Origin: Azolla caroliniana
Lineage: Eukaryota; Polypodiophyta
Direction of reading: 5' to 3'
DNA length: 64,000 bases
NCBI GenBank assembly: GCA_043228905.1
Contig: JBHGNT010000015.1
Coordinates: forward strand, 2,542,001-2,606,000
The notes below the pieces were generated by a model. It saw only the letters and a list, made by a program, of their open reading frames with translations. It did not search any database and was not told the origin of the DNA. The position numbers and the translations under genes are program-made. This document shows positions 41,243 to 53,649 of this stretch, piece after piece. Numbering within the stretch: position 1 is the first letter of the stretch; every line of letters begins with the position of its first letter.

Positions 41243-42307
41243 TGTCGTGAAGTACGAAAGCTTCACATTAAAAGTCTACAATAAGATAAATACGTAACTA
41301 AAATAACATTTGATAATGTTTTATATATAAAGATAATATTAACAACACATATGATAATATTATATATATGTAAAGAAAAATAATATATATATATAGATAA
41401 ATATATTATATTACACGAACAAGAGAGGACTTGAACCAATAACCCCACCCTATGACTCTCAAATCTTACCATTTACTCTATACTAGTAATATACATAAAA
41501 TAAAGCATACTTTATATATACTTTATATTACATAAAGGATTTGCTTCATGATATAAAAATAAAGCTGTATGTTGTATTCAATAGCATTTTGAGACTCAAA
41601 CCCACAACCTCATACACCAAAGTTGACACACCTACCATTAGGCTAGGCCCTTTCTCTTTAAGATTATGTTTTCATGTTTATTGTTATTGCATATATTGTT
41701 TCATACATAAAAGCTCAAATGAGCGAGATGTTTATCATGCATCACATGCATTTCATACACTACATGCATGACTTGTGCCCTCCAATGCATCATATGCATG
41801 GGGGCACCTATTTAAATGGTGAAAGAGAAGATCAAAGGGAGATAGGTATGAGATATCAATCAAATTATGTATTTCATAAGAGATACCATAAAAATAGAGA
41901 AAGAAGGGAAGAAGTTTAACATAAACGTGGAGCTCTAGCTTGGCGGTCGTGGTGGTCAACTCTCAACAAGAGGGAGGCGGTTCGAGCCTTATCTTCATCA
42001 AAATATTGAAGTGAAGATTGTAATGGTCTACAATCAAGAAAGAGAAGAGCGATTACCTTGCAAGACAAAGTTCGGAGGTTCAACGATGTGCACAATCATT
42101 TTGTAACTCTTTTATCAAATAATTATAAATCTTTTTTATTGCTTCAAATATCATTCTATATCCTATCTTGTCATATCTTGTTGATCACTATTTATCTATC
42201 TCTACTCTTTCGTCTCTTCCGTCCATAATCCCAGTGATTCCTTCCTCACTTTCACGATATCTTTTGTCTACGCAACGCTACGCTTCTAGGCGAGCCACGC
42301 CACGACA
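41243..42307 (+). mobile_element. Solo LTR, TGTCGTGAAG family, copy 3, with three tRNA-like modules
   Basis: 1065 bp, TGTCGTGAAG...CCACGACA, flanked by CCGT on both sides (41239-41242 and 42308-42311). CTATTTAAATG at about 41808 is a possible TATA box in plus orientation. tRNA-like A/B-box pairs lie at 41427-41480 (minus), 41593-41646 (minus) and 41936-41988 (plus). It shares the ATGCATCATATGCATG block with copy 2 (61345). It ends about 180 bp upstream of the trihelix gene's first ATG. Confidence 0.82.
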
Positions 42308-42448
42308 CCGTGTCAAGTTTCATCAATTTTTGTCGGAATTCCTTTCATTCTAGTTTCTCTATTTGCTTGACCGAGTGTTGATTGGTCCTTCGGAGAGAAC
42401 ACAAGGGCATTTTGGGTAATTCTGGAAACCTAGGGGCATTCTCGTATT

Positions 42449-42450
<2 letters not shown>

Positions 42451-42481
<31 letters not shown>

Positions 42482-42491
42482 TATTATTATT
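42451..42491. repeat. (TAA)n microsatellite in the trihelix promoter
   Basis: Ten TAA/AAT units followed by an inverted TTATTATTATT, immediately before the first ATG. The inverted pair can form a hairpin. Confidence 0.95.
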
Positions 42492-42627
42492 TGATGACCC
42501 TATGTGAGATGAGCAGTTACACAGTAGGAGGAGAAATTAGGGTTTCATCTCCATCTCTGCCTCTTTCTGCTCGAGTTCTTCCACCTCCAAGTCGATCGAT
42601 TCTTATTCAGGGAATTACTCATGGAAC
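42491..42627 (+). CDS. Probable first exon upstream of the trihelix gene
   Basis: The ATG at 42491 opens a frame reading SPSLPLSARVLPPPSRSI LIQGITHGT with a good splice donor ACAG|GTGAGC at its end. A following acceptor ATTGCAG at about 44099 would add GDALVPIK and then a stop, so this exon may belong to a short upstream ORF, an alternative transcript, or be joined differently to the trihelix exon. AGGGTTT (telo-box-like) lies just inside. The link to the trihelix gene is inferred from position only. Confidence 0.45.
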
Positions 42628-42929
42628 AGGTGAGCTCTTGCTTTTCTCCCTTCTTCCATTTTTTCTGTGTGGATTCTATCCTAAACAAAAGAAAAAGAAC
42701 AGGAAGAACGGAATACTGTGTATTGTTGTGTGCTCTTGAAATCAGTAATAAAGAATTATATTTATTCTAATATATAAATGCTAGGTTTTATTTCATGATT
42801 TTGACTTGTAAAAACGCTTGAAATCTTGATGATTATTATTTTTATGCTGGAAAATACCCGAAATATTTCTAACTGGTTGGAAAAAGGGTTGGTAGTTTTT
42901 AATTTGACGAGTGTTCTGCAAGAAAGATA

Positions 42930-44010
42930 GGAGGATCGCGATGCTTTCACCTTTTATATATCATGACAATGGCTTCTAGCGTTTCTTTATCATGAAATTT
43001 AATTCTAGGAGGATTTCTCTATCATTTATTTGACTTGTAGATTATGGGTTCTAAATCATGAATTTGGATTCTAGGATCATGGAAACACGTCATGATTGGA
43101 CTTCTAGTAACATGAAATATATCATGATGTGACTTTTTATAGAACCATGATGTACTAGGATTTATATATACTGAATTTGATTTACAGGAGCTAGAAAGAC
43201 AGTGTATAAATATCATATTTGACTTATAGGAATATGTAAAACTAGGGCTTATATGTAATGAGTTTGATTTACAAGCCAGAGTTTATGTGTAATGAATTTA
43301 GCTTCTAAGAACATGAAAAGTAAAACTGAAATCGATTTATAGAAGCATGGAAACTAGGATGAATATATCAGAACTTGTAGGAGCATCAAAGCTAGGCTTT
43401 TATGTCGTGAAATAGGACTCTAGGATAGGGTTTCTATATCATGAACGTGGTCTCTAGGAATCGAGGCAAGGATTTCTATGTACCGACTCTGACTTTTATG
43501 ACTTTGAAGTCCAGGGTTTATATATCACGAATTTGACTTGTATGAGCAAAGCCTATTGACTTTAAGATTAGAGCTTTAGTGTCATGAATTTGACTTCTAG
43601 GATTTCTAACGAATAGAATTTAATTTATGGGAGCATAAAAGTTAAATTTTATATATTATGCACCAACCTAGGATTTCTATGATGGTTTTGATGTCCAGGT
43701 TAAGGTTTCTGTATCATTAACCAGTTTCCATGTGCATGAGGGCAATGATTTCCTTGCGATATGTTTGGCTTCTAGATCTTGAAAGCTAGGAAATTATATA
43801 TCATGATGGACTTCTAGCCTCTAGGTGCATAAGGCTGGGACTACTTGATGATGAATTTGATCCATAGAATACTAAGGATTATATATTGTGAATTTGATTT
43901 TTAGATTCATAGTGCTAGGTCCTATATCATGAATTTGACTTGTATAATAGGGTTTCTATGTCTAGAACCTGATTTCTAGGAGTACTAAGGCTGGGGTTTC
44001 TTTATCATGA
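42930..44010. repeat. Degenerate intronic minisatellite
   Basis: Some twenty degenerate units of about 45-60 bp built around TATCATGAATTTGACTTCTAGGA with a following CATGAAAGCTAGG block fill the presumed intron. No ORF. Confidence 0.75.
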
Positions 44011-44428
44011 ATTTTGCTTCTGGTAACATCCACATTCTATATGTTACGATCTCTAGAAAATGTCACCAATTATATGCATTTCTGTATCTGAAATTGCAGG
44101 AGATGCTCTGGTTCCTATAAAATAAGGCTTCTTTCCAATTACAGATGGTAAGAGGCATCTCAGACTCATGCTGGGAAAGCAGTGGTTCTCATAAAAAGGA
44201 GCATCAACCTTCTATTGGTTATGCCCTAAAAGGGAAATTTGGTGTAAGAAATGCACGTGGGGCATTTAAACTATTATTTGCATCTGAGAGATTAGATGTG
44301 ATATAAGGTAATGCTAAAATATTAGATTGAATGAGCGATTAAGATAAATATAAACTATAATTATTGTTAGTATATAATTAATCAAAACTTAGCTTTTAAT
44401 ATACCATAGAAAGCTCGACTCTTCCTCA

Positions 44429-45784
44429 ATGTATCCGGAACCATCCCATCACAATATACAAGAAGAACCCTTGCAAAGCCCTACCTTGGTACCCCCTCTT
44501 GCATCGTTTCCGCCATTGGGTCCAAGTACGTTGATTGTTCCATATGCGAGGAGCTTCAAAACCCCTTCACATTATATTGGTCTCTACCGTGACAGGATGG
44601 CTATAATGGATGGGGCTCTCAATGGTTTGACAAATGATTCTGAACTTGATGTCGAAGAGGATAAGAAACGTAGCAAGTTGGAACACAAGAAAAGGTCAAA
44701 GAACTGGACTAGACTTGAGACTTTGAAACTCATTAGGCTCCGGATCAACCTTGACTCCGAGTTTGCAAAGGCAGGACGGAAAACTGACTTGTGGGAACAA
44801 ATTGCGCAGTCATTGCAAAAAGATATGTTCATTCGAGATGGACAACAATGTCGAGACAAATGGGAGAAGCTTATGGCAGGGTACAAAGAGGTAAGAGATG
44901 GGTTGAAAAATCGTGAAGACAATCCTTTCTATGAAGAGCTTCATCCTTTACTTTCAAGGAAATCATCGAGAAGGGACAAGGATAGCAATCCTGCCCAGCA
45001 GGAAAGTGATACTAACGAAAGGGGGGCTGGTTGCATGTTTAAAAAAGTGGAAAAGGAAGGTTCATCCATGCCAAATGATTGTGATCCCCATGATGAAGAA
45101 GAAGATGATAATGAGGAAGACGATGATATAAGGGGTATGGAAGAGGGATGTTTTCACAAGAAAAAGCATATTGGTCCTACTTGCATGGATATTGTGAATC
45201 TTCAGGCCATCCAAACACTATTGGAGACATTGATATCTAGACAACAAAAGATATTCAAAGAATTTCTAGGCACATTGGAAAAGAAGGAACAACAGAGGGA
45301 GGAAGTTCGACAGGAGAGGGAAGAGAAATGGAAGGCAGAAGAAAGGGCTCAAAGCCGGATGTTTAACAATGTGATGATAATGTTGGCACAAAAACTCGTT
45401 GGGGATGGGGTCAGAGGAGTAGAAGAGGTACCAGGCCCTTCTTCTTCTGCACAAAACATGAAGAACTTTACATCAAATCATCAAGAAACTATGAAGAGGT
45501 CGAGGAATTGGAAAAGGGATGAAGTTGTGGAACTCATTAAATTGCGAGGACAGATGGAGGCCAAGTTTTGTTTGTCTACACGGAGAGCCGCTCTCTGGGA
45601 AGAACTGTCGGATGTTTTGGGTGCCCATGGTATCAATCGAGACGGGAAGCAATGTAGAGAGAAATGGGATAAACTTATGTCTGAGTACAAGGATATTGTT
45701 GATGGGAAAAGAGAGCCGAATGAGAGCCACTATTTTCACGCTCTTAGTTCAGTGGTTGGAAACAAGCTCAGAGAGCCTGGTTGA
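44429..45784 (+). CDS. Trihelix (GT-type) transcription factor with two trihelix domains
   Basis: 451 residues from the ATG at 44429; an AG at about 44408-44412 could be the acceptor of this exon. Two GT-type DNA-binding domains are visible, at about residues 91-170 and 355-440, each with the three spaced tryptophans (KNW, DLWEQI, DKWEKL; RNW, ALWEEL, EKWDKL). Between them are an acidic stretch (HDEEEDDNEEDDD) and a long charged helix (LEKKEQQREEVRQEREEKW). Two domains flanking a central helix is the GT-2-like plan, although domain sequences look nearer to GT-1. It should bind GT elements in the nucleus. This is the only convincing host gene here, and the frame is undamaged. The solo LTR about 0.2 kb upstream could influence its promoter. 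The exact clade is not settled. Confidence 0.88.
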   Translation: MYPEPSHHNIQEEPLQSPTLVPPLASFPPLGPSTLIVPYARSFKTPSHYIGLYRDRMAIMDGALNGLTNDSELDVEEDKKRSKLEHKKRSKNWTRLETLKLIRLRINLDSEFAKAGRKTDLWEQIAQSLQKDMFIRDGQQCRDKWEKLMAGYKEVRDGLKNREDNPFYEELHPLLSRKSSRRDKDSNPAQQESDTNERGAGCMFKKVEKEGSSMPNDCDPHDEEEDDNEEDDDIRGMEEGCFHKKKHIGPTCMDIVNLQAIQTLLETLISRQQKIFKEFLGTLEKKEQQREEVRQEREEKWKAEERAQSRMFNNVMIMLAQKLVGDGVRGVEEVPGPSSSAQNMKNFTSNHQETMKRSRNWKRDEVVELIKLRGQMEAKFCLSTRRAALWEELSDVLGAHGINRDGKQCREKWDKLMSEYKDIVDGKREPNESHYFHALSSVVGNKLREPG

Positions 45785-47689
45785 TAAATTGAATTGAGGG
45801 TCATCATTTTGCTTTGACAGCAATGGGCAATGGTATATTTATATATGTGATTAATTAATTATTATACATATATTATATGACTGAATTGAGAAACACCTTG
45901 TTTGCTTGGTAACAATGGTGTACTGTGCATATATTATATATTCATACATACATTCTATGATTCTATTCCAGGGTGTACAATCCTTATTGAGAGTATATAT
46001 GACTTGACTATGAAGAACATAGCAAACCTGGCAAGACCCAATATATGATTCTATTCCAAGTTATAGAATCCTTGTTTAGAGTATACACTTATTTACTTTG
46101 AAGGATATAGCATACCTGCTGAGGCCCAACTGAGGTTGATTCTTTGGCTTTCGGTTTTCCGATAAATCAGATAAAACCACAAAATTTTTAATCTTACATA
46201 GTATTGTAAAGGTGGTCTGATTGGGGTGGACCTTCACATTGTAAATTCACTATTTCTTTTTTATAATGTAATGCTCGTAATGAATTCAATAGGGATTGTT
46301 TATAGGTATAGTGCTTTTGTTTTGTTAATAAGTTATTTCAGGTTTGGCTTGTGGCTTGATGATGCTCAAGTCTAGGTGTGCCATTTGTAGTTATTGTTTC
46401 TTATAAATTTGGCTTCCATGTATGGACGTGATGCGGGATAATACAAATCAATCCAACAATGTGCACGTTACACAAAACAATAGCATCTTCAAGGAGGATT
46501 GTGTTTCATGGAACATATTTTAAAGTATCAAAAGGTAGCTCCTTTGTCTTCCTATTTATTCTGATATTCCTTCTTAACTCATGTACTATCATGATGCACG
46601 AAAAAACAAATGAACTAAAATGTCACGTACTTCGCCAAAAATATTATTCTCTAGAAGAATTATATTTCAATTTTTTTTGTGGAGCACAAATTTGAATTGT
46701 CAAATATAATTGAGTTTTTTACCTTCTAGTGCGAAACCATTTCTAGCCTTGGAGAGTGCTATTAGGAGAGCATCTTACAGGTAAAGAGGATATATTGAAA
46801 GGTAATTTCTTGTGCTTCTCAAAGGATGGCTTCATATAAGACAAATGTATGTGGATGCTTGCTCGTTCCATGGTGTTGGCAAAGCAATAAGCTAACTCAT
46901 AGTTGCTTTGCATCGGGCCAACAAACTTCACAACCTACGTGGAGGTTGAGAGTGAAGAACAGTACATGTACATAAAAAAGTTATTGTTCACTCTTTGTGG
47001 AGTACACCCCTTTTGATAGATGATGGAGAAGGTTGAGTTATGTGAATTTGGGCAATAGTTTCTTGAGGTTTAGATATGTAGATACATAAGCATGCAATGA
47101 GACATCAAAATTTGATTGCGTTGAATATGGTAGTTGGTCTTGTAATTAGGACTAGCGACCTATTGTATAAAATTTAAATGATAATCCTAAAAGGTATTCT
47201 AACGTAAATCATTGAGCTATATATGTATTTGTGTACAAGTTGCGCATGAGTTCCAATTAGCTTACACTCAAGATATTTTGTAAGTGCCTCAAGTAACATA
47301 TAATCAATGTAATACATTTCCTATTTCTCCAATGTTTCACTTATTTTTTGCAAACATCAACAATATAGAGGTGATCACACATCCATTGATAAGGTGGTCA
47401 GGAGTCACCATTAAATGAGCAAAGGAATGATGACAACATTCAGTACAAACCAGCTTTGGCATATTAACACTAGACCATTGGGAGATAAATTTTTGATTAT
47501 GTTCAATTCGTCCGAGGAATACTAAAATGGGTGGAAAAGGAAACACACATTTGGATAAGTGATATTTTTAAGTTGGCATGCCACATGTTTATAGTCTATA
47601 GATACATACATACACATATATTTATATATATATTAAAAAAATGGGATAAAACATTTATAGTAAGGAGAAGATAAATAATGTACACAACT
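45785..47689. other. 3' flank of the trihelix gene, otherwise nothing recognised
   Basis: AT-rich 3' flank with possible poly(A) signals near 46260. The small ORFs at 46459-46695 and 46743-46931 match no family I know. Confidence 0.5.
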
Positions 47690-48560
47690 ATTAGACAATC
47701 ATGGTTGGCTCACTTGTGGAAAAGTTATTTGGATGTGTAATGGAAGCAAAAGTAAGTGCAATGGCTTAGGAGAATGGCAAGAGGGCTTATGAACAAGTTT
47801 CTAAAAACACCATAGCATGAACAAGTTGTGGCTCTTTAAGCACCAAAGGAGGAAAGTTGTTTGAAGGGTAAAGGGTTATAATGTTACGTTGACTTTGAGA
47901 AAGCTTTTTATGTGGTGCTTGGTTAGCAAAACAGTTAGAACACATGATAGCAGTATCTCGAAGTTATGACAAGAGATGTATTGTGTGCTTATGTGAAATG
48001 GACTTTCATATTTTTTCACTCATTCATGGTGTTAACTCTATCATTGTCAATAGAAATTGAAACAAATGGTAGATGAGTTTGTAATGAAGAATATACTAAA
48101 GAGCTCACGATTGGGGATATAATTATCATGTTTTTGTTATATCTAGATGATCTAGTGCTTCCAACAAATACTTTATGAGTATACGGGAAACTTTAGCATG
48201 CATGGTAATTATGTGTCAATAGCTCTTAAACAAAAGTTATCCTTGTGGAGACTCAAATAAAAGGAAAACTCCATGCATTGCATATAGTAATGACTCATTG
48301 CAAACATTGAAAAGCTTCAAATGCCTAGGCCTTGTGGTGCTTGGCAAGGGAAAGAGAGGAGACATTAAATTTAAGAACATATATGCAATGGAGATAAAAT
48401 CTAAAAGCAAATGTTGGGTTCTCAAGATACACTGCTTTGGTGACACCAATGTTTGTCTTTGAGTTTGAAGTATGTGATGGTGGCATTGCTAAGGGAGGAT
48501 GTGTGGATTCCTGAATCTTAGAAATTTAAAGTGGATGAGAGGGATCACACAAGAGGCTTT
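47690..48560 (+). pseudogene. RTE-type LINE reverse transcriptase relic
   Basis: In broken plus-strand frames: VDFEKAFYVV near 47891, IGDIIIMFLLYLDDLVLPTNTL near 48110 (the catalytic box, usually YADD, reads YLDD), TKVILVETQIKGK near 48233, LKSFKCLGLVV near 48310 and KCWVLK near 48410. This order is that of the common plant RTE/LINE RT. Many stops; very old. Confidence 0.75.
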
Positions 48561-49151
48561 TTGGAGGCCAGGCAAGAATATGAGCCAACATGAAGAAGAA
48601 TGGCTAAATGGATGCGAGGATGGATGAATGGACATGAAAATGAGTGGCTGAATAGATGAGACAAAGATGAGATTAGAGGAGTGGTTGGGTGGAAAACATT
48701 GTGTATTGTTGGCAACACGACACCCATTCCACTAAACCCACGTATCCTCTAGCATATGTCGACTTTGAAGAAAGACCACCTTTATTGTTCTTCTTGAAGT
48801 TGAAGGTGCAATTGGAAAATTTCCCCTCCCAATATGTGCAAGAGGACTTAGTCTTGTGCTTGCAAAAATGTGTTTGGTTGAATGTTCAAATGTATATAAG
48901 CTTTGATATTTAAATGTATGCATTTTTTATGTGTAGATGTTTGTGTGTGTGTGTGTGTGTGTGTAATTGAGTATGTGGTGTTGTAAATTGTATATGAGCA
49001 TGTACAATGTTTATGTGTTCTTTTATATGTGTGTGTACAAGTGTTCATGTATGTGTAAGTAGGGGGTTGTAGTGTTTGGGAAACTTAAACAAATTGGTAG
49101 AATTTATAGGGGAGATAGAGGGACATACATTTGAGATTGAGTATAATACAT
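48561..49151. other. Non-coding, GT-rich microsatellites
   Basis: A (GT)n run at about 48941-48964 and further TGTG-rich sequence. No gene seen. Confidence 0.6.
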
Positions 49152-49153
49152 TA

Positions 49154-50103
49154 GACATTCGGTTAAGTGTGTACCCGCTTAAGTGCACCATTCTATTAAG
49201 TGAGTTTTTTTTTATAGAGGTCAAAATCTAGATCAAAAAATTAACATTGTTTCATGACGAAATTACATTAAACCAAATTGAAACAATGTTCCAAACATTC
49301 AGAAACAACAAAAGGAGTTTCTGTGTGTATGTGTATGTCTATGTGTGTGTCATGTGTTCTACGTGTGTGTGTGTGTGTTTACGATTACGAGTATATGATT
49401 TTGATTCTTGATTAAAGAACATAAGCAAAGAAAGGGCAAACAATTCTTGATGATTGTGAATAGTCAAGTTTTTGCAACGATTGGCCGTGAATGTGAGTTC
49501 TCCTTCTCCATGTGCAACAAAACTTTTGTCTATTGTCCTTCTCTTTCTGTGTGTGCTTGTGCCACGAGCGTGCGTGCTCTTTTCCTGCATGAAGAAAGCC
49601 TCTCTCCCTCCCTCCCTCTTTCTATGCATCTTGTTTATTCTCAAAGATGACAAAAGTTGCAGCCAACGATTTGTCCATTGCTCCCCCACTCTCTTTTCCT
49701 GTCTCCTCCATCTACACTTCGATTCCTCAAACCTGCCGCCACTAGGAAGAAAACGCAAGAAAAAAACTCATCGCATCCAAGGAAGTTCTTTAGTTTTGTT
49801 GCATAATGGATGTATTCCTCAGACGTAGCAAAAAGGCGAAAACTAAAGGTAATCTAGAATCGAGAAAGAAACTGAAGAGTATGTATGCTGAAACCAGAAA
49901 CGTTTCAGGTCAATAATATCACGTAAATTGATCACTTTTCTTATCAAGAATTGTATTATTACAACATAGAAGGAAAATATTTCAGAAAACCCTTAGAAAA
50001 ATTTCCAAAAAGCCCTAAAATGTTTTAGAAAACCCTTATGTGCGCAACTCGGTTAAGTGTGCACTTCTTCCTTGTGTTCAAAGTGCACACTTAACCGAAT
50101 GTC
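49154..50103. mobile_element. TIR element with hairpin ends (possible TA-target MITE)
   Basis: About 950 bp. The left end GACATTCGGTTAAGTGTG matches the right end inverted (CACACTTAACCGAATGTC), and TA flanks both. The right end is itself a hairpin (GGTTAAGTGTGCACTT / AAAGTGCACACTTAACC), and TTAAGTG repeats several times at the left end. The interior has no transposase. The TA duplication suggests a mariner-like origin, but two bases are weak evidence. Confidence 0.6.
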
Positions 50104-52254
50104 TATTATAAACGTTTTTGGGGGAGGCTTGTGTGTGTGAAGCATGAAACTATGAATTCCCAAATATTGGGAGGAGAATCAAATCTTTGACCATGTGCCC
50201 GTTGAAGAATGAGATCTAGCGGCTTGTCGACAGTGGTCCAGTTAAGGGAGGACCCTTAGAGCCATAGCAAGAGCCAATCTTAATGGGGTGTTTGTCACTT
50301 CTTATAAAACCCACGATTACTCAAGGGTAAATGCATGGTTTCGAGCCAACGAATCAACAAAAAACCTGTTATATGGAGATAGGCAACAACCATGTACCTT
50401 TTTTTATCATTTCTTTTAGATTTATAACTTAAATGAGAAAAGGTTTACGGTGTATACCTAGGCACTCATAGACGAGGAAAGTCTTTGGTAATCGACGAAA
50501 TGCTTCAAGGAGCTGACCATAGGCATGGATCGAGAGATTCCCAAATGGGTTAACCTTGCAAATTGCCTAAGGCAAGAGGCAACCCCGTGAATTAAAACAT
50601 CTGAGTAGGTAGAGGAATACAAAGCAAAAGAAATTTACCTAGTAATGGTGAGTGAAACAAGAATAAGAACGGAAGTAGGGAAGATGTGTGAAACCTATGC
50701 TTAACAATGAACTTAGCCTCTAAGCCTAGGGTTAAAGAGAGGAAACCTAGTGATGATAACTATAATTATTTCTAATGGAAGAATGATCATTGGGGAAGGA
50801 TGTTAGAACCTTAATCAACATTAGCATAATTAAGCAGGGAAATAAGGAAGAAAGGGTGCTAGAACACCAACTACCCCCTAACGAAGGTAAGAGATAGATT
50901 CGGGGTTCGAGTCCCCCATAGGTGTCCCATACCAGCAAAGCATACCATCGAATTCGGACATGGATCTTACCTCGGGTTTGATGGAGGAGGCACATGTATA
51001 TTAAGCTAGGACTTTGCTACACTTTGAGAGTCTTTATCGCAAAACCATAAAGATAAGAGATATCCCCCTTCATAAATGGAGCTAACCTTCTTATATAGGC
51101 TCAAACCTTAGGCCTTTGTATGTTTCACACTAGTGTTTTTTTAAATAAGGTGGCCAAGTGATGAAACACTCTAAAGCTATCTCTCATTGTAGGATTGAGA
51201 TTACTCAATCATCACCCTTCATTACTTATGAATTAGTCCATATCTAACCCTAAGCTTCGAGAACTATGATTATAATTATGTTTGTAACCCGCTACACCTC
51301 TCTAAAAGGTTGCATTCTCAAAAAGAAAAGTCGGGAAAGTTTGTTCCATAGTTTTTAAATCGAGAATTATTTTTTTCCTATGAGGTTTGAATATTAAATC
51401 CTCAAGGGTGACGAGAGTTACAATGGAAACTGAATTATTGTCAAAACCCAAGAGCTCTTTGACATGTGTTTCTTTTTGGAAATACTTTAGGAGATGTGCA
51501 AAAGCTTATGATGGCATTGGAAATATTTGCATACTAAAAGAGAGAGTAGAGTGTATTCTAGTTCAAACTGTCACAATTGAAGCTTCGACGGCAATGTTGA
51601 GTTTGAAGAAAACAAGACAATAACAAAACAAGAAGACAAGAATTTGTATTACCTGGAGACCAAGATGACAAGGGTTTTGAAGATTTACATTGAACCAAAA
51701 TGGTTCAACACTAAGCAGATCTTCCACTTATATAACATACATAGGATCATGCATAATCGCCAAGTAGCATTCATGGTGTGCCCCACTTGGAGCACATGCA
51801 TGCATGCCATTTGGTAGTCATCCATTGTGTTCAGTACCACGTAACCTTGAAAAAATACAATTAATATATTTATCAATTAAAATAAGTGGGTGTGATGGTC
51901 ATAGTGTAAAACTCTTGTTTAAAGATTATAGGTTCAAATTTTGATATTGACTTTTTGTGATCGTTACCACCCAGTAGAGAAGCACTGGTGTCACCAAAGT
52001 GTAAAAAAGGTTTTTTTTAGGACCTACCACTTAATTTCTCCATGATTGCATGCGTTTTGAAATATATAATATATTCTCTTTCCCGCCTTTAAACAATGAG
52101 AAGCACATTCATCCCATCTATGGTTTGAAGGAACTTCAACACCACGATATTTGAAGATTTCCATACATTCAAGTGGCTCATTGTTTTACATAATGCATGG
52201 TTTATCTCTTTTTTGGCTTTTCACAACCATAATTTTTGTTTTAGAGATATGTTT
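50104..52254. other. Non-coding, with two isolated tRNA-like B-box motifs
   Basis: A B-box GGGTTCGAGTCCC at 50903-50915, and a weak A/B-box pair at about 51886-51945. No convincing ORF. Confidence 0.5.
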
Positions 52255-52480
52255 GTTTTAGAGGTTGCCTTTTCTCACGCGATCCCGAATAAAGTCATAT
52301 CGAACTTCCATATGCTTGGAGGCGTTGTGATGAACCAAATTCTTCGATAGTGTGAAAAATCCCTGACTATTTTTGCAGATGACTAGAGCCGAATTTGAGT
52401 CGGATTGTCAAAACGTGCAGACCAGTTGACCGAGCCATATTGCGTCTTTCGCCGCATTGGACGCGGTGTCATGAAGTTGA
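52255..52480 (-). pseudogene. Copia RNase H relic
   Basis: The minus strand reads KNLVHHNASKHMEVRYDF IRDRV, matching the copia RNase H block KNPVFH..TKHI.VRYHFIRE. The sequence before it is broken by frameshifts. Isolated and old. Confidence 0.75.
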
Positions 52481-52741
52481 GGCTTCACGATATTGAAACA
52501 ATGTTAAACATCTTGAGAAGTAGAATTTCCATCTGGAGCTTGCGATGAGGAGCATATATGATTTTTCTCTTTGTGAAGAGTTTGGAAACGCAAGATACAA
52601 CCTTCGGAAGGATCAATGCTACTCGGGACAAGAATGTAATTAGGGCAAAAAGAGGGATTCAAATTAAAAAGGTTGATTTTGTAATTTTTCAAATGTACAA
52701 TTACAATAAAATTAGTAAAAATTTATAATAAAAATTTTAAT

Positions 52742-52742
<1 letters not shown>

Positions 52743-52780
<38 letters not shown>
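52743..52780. repeat. (GA)n microsatellite
   Basis: A perfect GA run of about 38 bp. Between here and 53640 are a second, shorter GA stretch (53031-53043) and an inverted piece of the repeat at 35180-35340 (about 52985-53012). Nothing else was recognised. Confidence 0.95.
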
Positions 52781-52781
<1 letters not shown>

Positions 52782-53649
52782 CAACTGCCCATGCATGAGG
52801 CGGTTTGTAAACTACCTGAAACAGGGTGGTAGGGCAGTTGAACCCCTATAAAAGTCACTCCCATGGTGGCTGAATGGGGGAGAGTGTTGGGACTTGAGAC
52901 TGTCAGTTTCACGAATGACGAGGCTAAATACTAAGAGATAGATAGATAAATAAATAGATAGATTATATTATCGTCTTCGGAGGTGAAATATGACCTATGA
53001 GACCAAAAATATTACATTTCACATGACCTAAGAGAGAGAGAGAGCATAGACAAGAGAGCAAGAAAGAGAGGGAGAAAGTAGACAAGAGGGTGAGAACTGA
53101 ATTATGCTTCTGTAACTGGTGTTGTTCACCTTGATTGTAATCAAGGTGCACCCAAGTATTTATACAAGAATGTGGAGATATGCATGCAAGCTAGGAAACA
53201 TCTAGAGACTGCATGGAAACTTTTAGAGAGTGCATGAAGATACATTCTCTAGAAGTTTCTTGGAAGTTCTATTGAATCAGTTGAATCGTATACAATACAA
53301 TAATGCATAGAACACCGGGTCGCATTCTCTTTTTCATATCTTAGTGAGATGTTAAAAAATGCCTTATTTAAGAAGAATTTCAAAAAGGCACGATGCATGC
53401 ATATTTGGTTTATGAAAACATAGCGAAAAATAGAACTAACTAATATCACGTCAACAAAATCATCTGACGTATATTCTATCTACCATGTTTTTGTCCATGT
53501 CCTTCTCTAATGCAACAGAGTTCCTGAACATCTTTAAGGTGCATGTTGTAGTAGTACATGACAGTAGAATGAAATTGCACATGTAACATCAAACTAAAGA
53601 ATAGACTATAACGTTACACTAAATTGATGTGAGGAGTTTTATATACTTC

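Noticed and set aside
46743-46931. 62-codon minus-strand ORF
   Set aside because: Short, isolated and without any recognisable motif.
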